From contig NZ_JUPI01000099.1 in the NCBI RefSeq assembly GCF_001074805.1, positions 1 to 43,784 on the forward strand: a DNA stretch of 43,784 nt. The letters run 5' to 3'. The stretch comes from Streptococcus parasanguinis (GTDB lineage Bacteria > Bacillota > Bacilli > Lactobacillales > Streptococcaceae). Positions 18,428-24,672 of this stretch are shown in pieces (the first letter of the stretch is position 1; each line of letters begins with the position of its first letter). Under the pieces are notes generated by a model. That model had not been told where the DNA came from. It ran no database searches and was given only the letters and a program-made list of their open reading frames with translations. The position numbers and the translations under genes are program-made.

Positions 18428-18458
18428 AAAAACAGAGGCTACATTATTGTAGCCTCTG
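18428..18458 (-). terminator. Terminator-like hairpin between lipoprotein and permease genes
   Basis: A perfect 10-bp stem, CAGAGGCTAC/GTAGCCTCTG (18449-18458 with 18433-18442), has a 6-base loop and is followed by TTTTTA on the minus strand. It lies 6 bases beyond the lipoprotein stop. It probably lets only part of transcription continue, so that the binding protein is made in excess. Confidence 0.8.
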
Positions 18459-18464
18459 CTATTA

Positions 18465-19814
18465 TTATTTAACATCAACTGCTACAGTTTCGAATAAATC
18501 GTTCAATTGTTTTTCTGCATCCTTAGCAGCCTCCATTGGATCTTTACCATTTGTAATAATATCTTGGAACATTTGTTCAATGATATGTTGGTTTGTTAAC
18601 ATTCCAGCTTGAACACTTGGACCATTTTCATATCCAATAGCTGTACCTTTTTCTGCTGCTTTTGTAATAACTTCTTCTGCATGTTGGAATTTTTTGCGAA
18701 CGTCATTATCTTTATAGGCTGGATCATCACTAATTCCTTTGATGGCAGGCAACATTCCAACAGGAGTTGAATCTAAGAAGCTAATATAATCTTTCTTTTC
18801 ATACAAAGATTCTAAGAATGCTTTCGCTACTTCTGGATGTTTGGAATTCTTCCAAACTACCAATGGAATATTAGAAGTTTCAATACCATAATCTTTATCT
18901 GATTCTTTTACTTTTGGAATCGGATAGGCGTCAATTGCATCAATCAATTGAGGGCTATTTGCTTGAATACCACCTACATGGAAGCCTGAGTTAAAGTCAA
19001 AGGCTGTCTTTCCTTGATAGAACAAAGTAGCTTGCTGCAAGACATTAAAGTTCAATGAATCTTTAGGAGAAAATTCCTTGTACATCTTCACCCAATATTT
19101 AATTCCATCTTGGGCCAGCTTGCTTGTCAAGTTAGCTTTCAAATCTTTTGTCAACAGACTTCCGCCACCGCTTCGTACGTAGAAATTTAAGAAGCGTGTA
19201 CCCATCAGGTCATTTGTCCCGAAAGGAACAGACAATCCATAAACTCCATTTTCTTTTAATTTTTTTGAAGCTTCATACAACTGGTCCCATGTTTTTGGAA
19301 CTTCAATATTATATTGTTTCAATAAATCAGTGCGAACCCACATGACTTGAGCATGTGAATACAAAGGAACAGAATAAAAATTGCCATCAACCTTCGCTTC
19401 ATCTAATGCTGTTTTATTAAATTTATCTTCTCCGATTTTCTTAACGGTATCATTCAATGGAACTAAGGCATCTGAATTTACCATTTCCATAACTTGGTTT
19501 GGCAAAGCTGTACTAATATCTGGAACATTGCCATTTGCTAATCCAGTCGTCCATTTTGTATAGAAGTCATTCCATGAAAATGTCTCAATCTTGATTTTAA
19601 CTTTTGGATGCTTCTTCATGAACTCATCAGCTGATTTTTGAATACTTTCTAACCGAGGCCCCTGAGTAAATGAGTGCCACATTACAATTTCACCAGATAA
19701 TTCTCCAGTTTTATTACTTCCTTCTGCATCATTTTTTGAAGATGAACATGCAGTGACAAACAATGCGAATAACGCGAGAACCAAAGCGAAAAGAATTTTC
19801 TTACTATTTTTCAT
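18465..19814 (-). CDS. Sialoside ABC importer, substrate-binding lipoprotein
   Basis: A 449-residue extracellular lipoprotein. The signal peptide ends in the lipobox VTAC, so Cys23 is the lipidated residue. The mature part is a family 1 solute-binding protein (GEIVMWHSFTQGPRLESIQKSADEFMKKHP; later YSVPLYSHAQVMWVRTDLL). It would capture free or anhydro sialic acid and deliver it to the two permeases. GAGGAAAAC precedes the ATG. The 113-base gap upstream contains a weak cre-like AAAGCGCTGATT sequence but no clear promoter, so it may be read from nanE. Specificity is inferred from neighbours. Confidence 0.9.
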   Translation of the reverse strand: MKNSKKILFALVLALFALFVTACSSSKNDAEGSNKTGELSGEIVMWHSFTQGPRLESIQKSADEFMKKHPKVKIKIETFSWNDFYTKWTTGLANGNVPDISTALPNQVMEMVNSDALVPLNDTVKKIGEDKFNKTALDEAKVDGNFYSVPLYSHAQVMWVRTDLLKQYNIEVPKTWDQLYEASKKLKENGVYGLSVPFGTNDLMGTRFLNFYVRSGGGSLLTKDLKANLTSKLAQDGIKYWVKMYKEFSPKDSLNFNVLQQATLFYQGKTAFDFNSGFHVGGIQANSPQLIDAIDAYPIPKVKESDKDYGIETSNIPLVVWKNSKHPEVAKAFLESLYEKKDYISFLDSTPVGMLPAIKGISDDPAYKDNDVRKKFQHAEEVITKAAEKGTAIGYENGPSVQAGMLTNQHIIEQMFQDIITNGKDPMEAAKDAEKQLNDLFETVAVDVK

Positions 19815-19927
19815 TGTTTTCCTCTTTCTGTTTTAAATACAAAATATGTAATCAGCGCTTTGAAGACTTAACTTCTCCGAAAAAACTAACTATATTGCCT
19901 ATCTCCTCCATTTTCTATTTAAGACAT

Positions 19928-20380
19928 CTAATCAATCGCAATTTTGAATAAATATTTTCTGACTGTTTCTTCCTGACCTGAATAACCATTTGGTTGGTGA
20001 GGTTCACCAGGGAAGAAGACTGCAAAATTATGATAGCCCAAATGAAGTGGATAGAATTTCTCACAATGAACAAAGCCAATATCACTTGCTTCATCAAATG
20101 GAATAGCTTCATCTAGGATACGGGAACCGTAGCTAGAGAATTCATGCCCTTCAACTAATAAATGAAGGTCGGCATAACGGCGATGATGTTCAAAGCGATT
20201 ATTTTCATCTTTGTTAAGGGTGTTTTCTTGAACAACGAGAAAGACCTTGTCACCGTCGATATCATATCTCCCTAGCTCAAAAGAATCTTTCCGGTGTTCA
20301 TAGAGAAAATCAATCGCTTGATCCAGATTAGGATGAATCCCTTTGTACAATTTTATGTTTGTTAAATCATCAAATATCAT
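19928..20380 (-). CDS. YhcH/YjgK/YiaL-family protein, probable sialic acid anomerase
   Basis: A 150-residue cupin-like protein. The family pattern HRRYADLHLLVEGHE and the metal-site ending FFPGEPHQPNGYSG are both clear. The E. coli member YhcH (NanQ) speeds the interchange of sialic acid anomers, and the setting in a nan operon suits that. TAGGAG... (AAAGGAGAAATAG) precedes the ATG. Confidence 0.88.
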   Translation of the reverse strand: MIFDDLTNIKLYKGIHPNLDQAIDFLYEHRKDSFELGRYDIDGDKVFLVVQENTLNKDENNRFEHHRRYADLHLLVEGHEFSSYGSRILDEAIPFDEASDIGFVHCEKFYPLHLGYHNFAVFFPGEPHQPNGYSGQEETVRKYLFKIAID

Positions 20381-20542
20381 CTATTTCTCCTTTAACACTA
20401 GATTTATGTTACAGAAAGTTAAGCAAATATGACTTCCTTCTTGAAATCTTCATCGTTATCCCTTCACTGAAACATTCTCATTAAATGAATTCGACTACTC
20501 TCTATTCGGTCTCCTCCTCCTTCAATCTACTGTTTTGTTTTC

Positions 20543-21241
20543 TCATTTTAAGGCTGCGACAAAGCGCTCGGTGATCTCTTTTGGTCGGGTAATGGCGCCG
20601 CCTACAACGATCCCACGAACCCCGAGATCATGGATTTTCTTGGCCTGATCAGGATAGTGGATCTTGCCTTCTGCGATGACATCCACTCCTGCTTGACAGA
20701 GGCTATGGATCAGTTCAAAATCTGGCCCATCAACCTTCGGACTGTAGTCCGTATAGCCCGAAAGGGTCGTTCCGACAAAGTCTACTCCCGCTTCGACTGC
20801 TGTCAATCCTTCTTCCAGAGTAGAGGTATCAGCCATCAAGAGTTGGTCTGGATATTTCTCTTTGACTTGATGGATAAAGTCACTAATCGAAAGACCATCA
20901 TGACGGGGACGTTTGGTACAATCAAGAGCAATGACTGCGATATCCAAAGCTGCCAGCTCATCGACTTCTTTCATAGTAGCCGTGATAAAGGGTTCTTCAG
21001 GTGGGTAATCACGTTTGATAATCCCAATAATTGGTAACTTGGTCACTTCCTTGATTTCCTTGATATCCCGGACACTATTGGCTCGGATTCCGACAGCTCC
21101 ACCCTGTTCAGCCGCTTTGACCAAGAGAGGAATGACTCCTCCTGCTTCTGTATAGAGCGGTTCATGAGGGAGAGCTTGACAAGAAACAATGATGCCGTCT
21201 TTGATTTGTTCAATCAGTTCATCTTTTGTAATCTTTGACAT
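20543..21241 (-). CDS. nanE: N-acetylmannosamine-6-phosphate 2-epimerase
   Basis: A 232-residue TIM-barrel epimerase that converts ManNAc-6-P to GlcNAc-6-P, the step that joins sialic acid breakdown to amino-sugar catabolism. Family blocks visible are [15 protein letters not shown] near the start, [16 protein letters not shown] with the catalytic Lys, [14 protein letters not shown], and VGTTLSGYT. The length is normal. It is the first gene of the operon: a promoter overlapped by a cre site lies 50-80 bases upstream, and AAGGAG precedes the ATG. A 162-base gap without clear signals separates it from the YhcH-type gene. Confidence 0.95.
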   Translation of the reverse strand: MSKITKDELIEQIKDGIIVSCQALPHEPLYTEAGGVIPLLVKAAEQGGAVGIRANSVRDIKEIKEVTKLPIIGIIKRDYPPEEPFITATMKEVDELAALDIAVIALDCTKRPRHDGLSISDFIHQVKEKYPDQLLMADTSTLEEGLTAVEAGVDFVGTTLSGYTDYSPKVDGPDFELIHSLCQAGVDVIAEGKIHYPDQAKKIHDLGVRGIVVGGAITRPKEITERFVAALK

Positions 21242-21288
21242 AACTCCTTCTCCTTTGATAATAAGGCAACTCGAGTACTTGTAAATTG

Positions 21289-21317
21289 ATTATAATCTAT
21301 TTTTAAAGCGCTTACAA
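21289..21317 (-). promoter_or_regulatory. nan operon promoter overlapped by a CcpA (cre) site
   Basis: On the minus strand TTGTAA (21317-21312), a 17-base spacer and TATAAT (21294-21289) make a good promoter. TGTAAGCGCTTTAA (21316-21303) matches a cre site except at its last bases and covers the -35. Binding of CcpA there would block RNA polymerase when preferred sugars are present. The -10 also lies within the palindrome GATTATAATC. Confidence 0.78.
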
Positions 21318-21360
21318 TATTAATCGTGCAATTGGATTATAGTTTCACATTTTAGGGAAA

Positions 21361-21395
21361 AATAAAAAGATCTCTGAAACTAGTTTCAGAGATCT
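21361..21395 (-). terminator. Terminator: 28-base perfect palindrome
   Basis: The two 14-base arms AGATCTCTGAAACT and AGTTTCAGAGATCT (21368-21395) are exact complements, and TTTTTATT follows on the minus strand. It ends the membrane-protein gene at 21412-21798 just before the nan promoter. Confidence 0.88.
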
Positions 21396-21411
21396 AGGAC
21401 ATGGTGATTCC

Positions 21412-21798
21412 CTAAGCCATCTTTTGAGTCGCTTTTTCCTTTACAACAAATACAAAGCCGATAGAGCCGACGACGGCTCCAAGCAAGATCCAATAGACCA
21501 TATCCGATGAAGTAATTGGGCCTGCCAAGAGACCTGCTAATAAAAAGAGATCGATATACAGTCTAGTATCGCGATAGAAGGTCCAATTGAAATGGTAGCT
21601 ACCTTCTGGGTACTGCCGTGTCGATACAGACGGTTGAAAGACCTGCAACAGAATCAAAATCCCTACAAAAGCAAGATAAGCTAGGCTAACTACCGAAAGC
21701 GGAGCCTGCATCGTCATAACCACAGTTGCTAAAAGCAAGACCAAGAGCCAGAAATGGAAGTCCATCCAGAATTCACGATGATAACGAAAGCCTTTCAT
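21412..21798 (-). CDS. Small four-segment membrane protein, function unknown
   Basis: A 128-residue protein with about four hydrophobic segments (roughly 14-32, 36-55, 78-95 and 100-118), a polar loop with HFNWTFYRDTR in the middle, and a basic C-terminus (VVKEKATQKMA). I do not recognise the family. It has AAAGGTG upstream of the ATG and its own terminator, and lies alone between nanE and the alcohol dehydrogenase. Codon use is like its neighbours, so it is probably a real gene. Confidence 0.75.
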   Translation of the reverse strand: MKGFRYHREFWMDFHFWLLVLLLATVVMTMQAPLSVVSLAYLAFVGILILLQVFQPSVSTRQYPEGSYHFNWTFYRDTRLYIDLFLLAGLLAGPITSSDMVYWILLGAVVGSIGFVFVVKEKATQKMA

Positions 21799-21956
21799 AA
21801 AATCACACCTTTCTCTTAATGTATTCGTTTTCTACACTTATATTATAAGACAAGGAATTTTTTTTGCAAGGAATCATCGGCTATTTGGGGTTGAAAATAG
21901 GACCAGAATATCTCTGGCCCTTCTAAAAAAACTATGAACAAAGAGTAACGAGCACA

Positions 21957-23009
21957 TCATTCACTGATGTCATTTTCGATAATAACCTTGAGTGCATTGT
22001 TTTCACCCGCATGTTTAAAGACATCATAGGCCTTTTCGACTTCTGAGAGTTTGAAGTGGTGAGTGATGAGTTTGGTCGCATCAATTTTGCCGGATTTTAA
22101 GACATTGAGCAACATTTCAGTGGTATTAGCATTGACAAGACCGGTGTTGAGGGTAATGTTCTTGATCCACAATTCATCCAAATTGAAACTAACTGGTTTT
22201 CCGTGAACACCGACATTGGCAATATGACCGCCGACAGAGATGACGTTTTGGCAGACATCAAAGGTCGCAGGATAACCCACACATTCCATTGAAATATCGA
22301 CACCACGACCATCCGTCACTTCATTGATAAAGGCCTTGATTTCCGCAATATCGCTGGAGCAAATGGTATGCGTAGCTCCAAATTTCTTGGCTGCTTCAAG
22401 ACGAGATTCGGACAAGTCCACCATGATAATGGTAGCTGGTGAGAAGAATTGAACGGTCAAAAGAGCCGCAAGGCCAATCGGACCAGCTCCAACGATACAG
22501 ACATTGTCCCCTGGTTTCACATGAGATGGAAGCACCCCAATTTCATAAGACGTTGGGAGAATGTCTGAGAGCATGACCAAGGCTTCGTCATCCACAGTCT
22601 CAGGCGCATGATAAAGACTACCATCAGCATGTGGAATGTGGACATACTCTGCTTGGGTTCCGTTGATCAAGTGACCCAAAATCCAACCACCATCTTCACA
22701 GTGAGAAGGCAAACTACGTTTACAGTAGTAGCAGGTATTACAAGCTGTGACACAAGAGATGATAACCTTGTCGCCCACCTTGAAGTTATTCACTGCATCG
22801 CCGACTTCTTCGACGATCCCGATTCCTTCGTGGCCTAAAATTGTGCCTTCCTTACAAGCTGGCACATCACCTCCTAGGATGTGAAGGTCTGTCCCACAGA
22901 TGGTTGTCTTCAAGACACGCACAATGGCATCCGTTGGATTTTTGATCACTGGTTTTGGTTGATCCAGCAGTTGCAGATTGCCTGCAGATACATAAGTTGC
23001 AGCTTTCAT
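21957..23009 (-). CDS. Zinc-dependent alcohol dehydrogenase
   Basis: A 350-residue medium-chain dehydrogenase. Catalytic zinc residues are Cys38 (TTICGTD) and His60-Glu61 (LGHEGIGIVEEVGD). Structural zinc is held by Cys90, Cys93, Cys96 and Cys104. The NAD site is VGAGPIGLAAL. It resembles the pneumococcal Zn alcohol dehydrogenase SP_0285. Likely it interconverts acetaldehyde and ethanol or a related alcohol. The promoter at 23070-23098 is overlapped by a cre site, so the gene is probably glucose-repressed. AAGGAG lies upstream of the ATG. It is transcribed alone. Confidence 0.92.
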   Translation of the reverse strand: MKAATYVSAGNLQLLDQPKPVIKNPTDAIVRVLKTTICGTDLHILGGDVPACKEGTILGHEGIGIVEEVGDAVNNFKVGDKVIISCVTACNTCYYCKRSLPSHCEDGGWILGHLINGTQAEYVHIPHADGSLYHAPETVDDEALVMLSDILPTSYEIGVLPSHVKPGDNVCIVGAGPIGLAALLTVQFFSPATIIMVDLSESRLEAAKKFGATHTICSSDIAEIKAFINEVTDGRGVDISMECVGYPATFDVCQNVISVGGHIANVGVHGKPVSFNLDELWIKNITLNTGLVNANTTEMLLNVLKSGKIDATKLITHHFKLSEVEKAYDVFKHAGENNALKVIIENDISE

Positions 23010-23069
23010 AAGCGACTCCTTTTCTTTGTTGGTTTGATAAAACCATTTTATTTTCGTTTCTTTGTGAAT

Positions 23070-23098
23070 ATTATAACATATTAAGTAAACGCTTACAA
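23070..23098 (-). promoter_or_regulatory. Alcohol dehydrogenase promoter overlapped by a cre site
   Basis: On the minus strand TTGTAA (23098-23093), 17 bases, then TATAAT (23075-23070) with an upstream TGT (extended -10). The cre-like site at 23084-23097 has the perfect palindromic core GTAAGCGTTTAC and covers the -35, the same layout as at nanE. Confidence 0.8.
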
Positions 23099-23134
23099 GA
23101 TTTTATGAGCACATTTTTAAAAGTTTTTTGAGCA

Positions 23135-23173
23135 AACAAAAACATTCCTCTTATCTCTACCAGAGGAATGTTT
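23135..23173 (-). terminator. Terminator of the helical-protein trio
   Basis: AAACATTCCTCT and AGAGGAATGTTT form a 12-bp stem directly after the stop codon (23162-23173 with 23140-23151), with TTGTTT following on the minus strand. Confidence 0.88.
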
Positions 23174-23496
23174 CAATCACCTTGTTCTAATTGTTGGCGC
23201 TGCTTATAGTACTCTTGCTGCTCGCGCTCACGTTCTTCTTCTAAACGCTCTTCATAGCGCTTGAGTTCTGCCTCAAACTCTTCTTGCAAGGCAAATAAAC
23301 GCTCCAAGCCACTTTGAGCCTCCGCACTTGGGGCTTGAAAATGCAGGGCACTCAGCCAGTCTACTAAATTTTCTGTATGTTGGCGGACATCCATACGCAT
23401 ATCCGCATAATCCCACTCCAACTCGCTAAGTTTCTGGTTGAAGCGGTAATGTCGATCTTCTAGTTGTTCTAATTCACTATTTCCTGAATGGTACAT
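23173..23496 (-). CDS. Small coiled-coil protein, third gene of the trio
   Basis: A 107-residue, strongly charged helical protein. Residues 5-45 and 70-105 are predicted coiled coils, the latter rich in Glu, Arg and Gln (FEAELKRYEERLEEERE). No signal peptide or membrane segment. I chose the ATG at 23496 because GGAGG lies six bases upstream and its A is shared with the preceding stop codon (TGATG). I do not recognise it firmly. It is weakly reminiscent of the small helical accessory proteins encoded beside LXG effectors of type VII secretion, but no LXG gene or secretion component is in the window. Confidence 0.7.
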   Translation of the reverse strand: MYHSGNSELEQLEDRHYRFNQKLSELEWDYADMRMDVRQHTENLVDWLSALHFQAPSAEAQSGLERLFALQEEFEAELKRYEERLEEEREREQQEYYKQRQQLEQGD

Positions 23497-23801
23497 CACA
23501 TACCTCCTTTAATCGGACTCAATAAAATCGGCTTTTTCACTGATTTCAGTGCTGCTTCTGCCGCGTCCGCTGCTCCTCCTGTAAATCCATCTTTCAAATC
23601 ATTAACTAGAGTTGTTGTAGCAAAAGAGCGCATTTTTTCGGATTGACCGGCCAAGGTCACCTGCAAACTCATCCCTTCCAACATCATCAAGGCCTTTTGC
23701 GTTGCAATCAAACTTCGGATCGCAATCCGCTCTTGCTCCTTTTTAATCTCTCGATGGAGCTCCTCAATTCGTTCTCTGTCCTCTCCCAGGATCTCTAACA
23801 T
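23496..23801 (-). CDS. Small helical protein, second gene of the trio
   Basis: A 101-residue protein. The first 35 residues form an amphipathic charged helix (EDRERIEELHREIKKEQERI). The middle is hydrophobic and Met-rich, with ALMMLEGMSLQVTLAGQ. The end is Gly/Ala-rich with TGGAADAAEAALKSVKKP. No signal peptide. AGGAG lies eight bases upstream of the ATG. It is nine bases from the first gene and translationally coupled to the third. The family is unknown to me. Confidence 0.7.
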   Translation of the reverse strand: MLEILGEDRERIEELHREIKKEQERIAIRSLIATQKALMMLEGMSLQVTLAGQSEKMRSFATTTLVNDLKDGFTGGAADAAEAALKSVKKPILLSPIKGGM

Positions 23802-23810
23802 CTTTTTCTC

Positions 23811-24362
23811 CTACTTATGAAAATCAAAGGCCGCTGCTTGTCCCTTATCCAAGTCCACCAATTGGGCTGATGCAGCCTCCAGTTGGCCTGCCAGATCTGA
23901 CAGACGTGTCGAGTAGGCCTTTGCTTGGGCCAGGTTTTCCGCCTCGACCGCTTGGTCCCAGCAAGTATCCATGGAGAACTCTCCTAATAGTTGCTCCACT
24001 TCTGCATCTGTTAAAAATTGAGCCATACTGTGGGCCATTTGTGACACCTCAGCAACCTTATGGGAAACCGTCTCCTTGGCCACTTCTAGCTGATCTTTGA
24101 GCTCGGCCTCAAAGACCGTCGCTTGCGCTGAAGCATTCTGCGCTACTGCCAGTACCAATTCCTCTCGCAATTGAATGGTCTGGGTACCAGATGCTCCTGC
24201 CAATTGCTGATGGAGACTCGGAATGCTGGGCCTTTCCTGCCCATACATGGAGACCACCGAAGCAGATGATGGCTGATTTTCTGAAGCGGACGTTGCCCGA
24301 TCTCGTTGGGGCATTTCAATAATTTTCTGTGCCTGATCTTGCACTTCACCTTCTAACTCCAT
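23811..24362 (-). CDS. Ala/Gln-rich helical protein, first gene of the trio
   Basis: A 183-residue acidic protein without signal peptide. Residues 1-60 look disordered and Ser-rich. Residues 60-183 look like one long helical bundle with heptad character (AVAQNASAQATVFEAELKD; ENLAQAKAYSTRLSDLAGQL), a build like WXG100/LXG N-terminal domains, but no W-x-G turn is visible. AGGAGG lies nine bases before the ATG. It starts the three-gene unit that ends at the terminator near 23150. I cannot name the function. Linkage to type VII secretion would be a guess. Confidence 0.7.
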   Translation of the reverse strand: MELEGEVQDQAQKIIEMPQRDRATSASENQPSSASVVSMYGQERPSIPSLHQQLAGASGTQTIQLREELVLAVAQNASAQATVFEAELKDQLEVAKETVSHKVAEVSQMAHSMAQFLTDAEVEQLLGEFSMDTCWDQAVEAENLAQAKAYSTRLSDLAGQLEAASAQLVDLDKGQAAAFDFHK

Positions 24363-24672
24363 TTGAGATGGCCTCCTTTCTTGGATTTGTTTTTTCGTTT
24401 CCTATAACTGAAAAAGGATCCTAACCCTTCAGCTACAAGCAGATTCACATACTATAGGGTATCATAAATTAGCCCGTAATGCTATAAAAATAACACAATT
24501 TCTGAAAAAAAGTCTAATTTTTATGAAAAAATGGTTCGGAGGTCTGAAAAGCAAAAAAAAGACAGGCAATCCCTCAGCTCCCTTTTTTCGATTGAAACCT
24601 GAAAAGGCCATCAAAAACCCCCGCTCTTTTGAGCGAGGGATGGCTGATAAACATCAGTTGTTCCTTGGCGTC
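24363..24672. other. Intergenic stretch upstream of the trio
   Basis: No ORF here has a ribosome site and coding character. It holds the leader and probable promoter of the trio (a TATAGT near 24450 on the minus strand, no convincing -35) and the adhE terminator at 24613-24639. Confidence 0.6.
24613..24639 (-). terminator. adhE terminator
   Basis: CCCTCGCTC/GAGCGGGGG, a 9-bp stem with one G-T pair and an AAAA loop, is followed by TTTTTGA on the minus strand. Confidence 0.9.

Noticed and set aside
23173-24362. Toxin-antitoxin or phage module
   Set aside because: No nuclease, helix-turn-helix or phage structural features are visible, and the three proteins are all plain helical.
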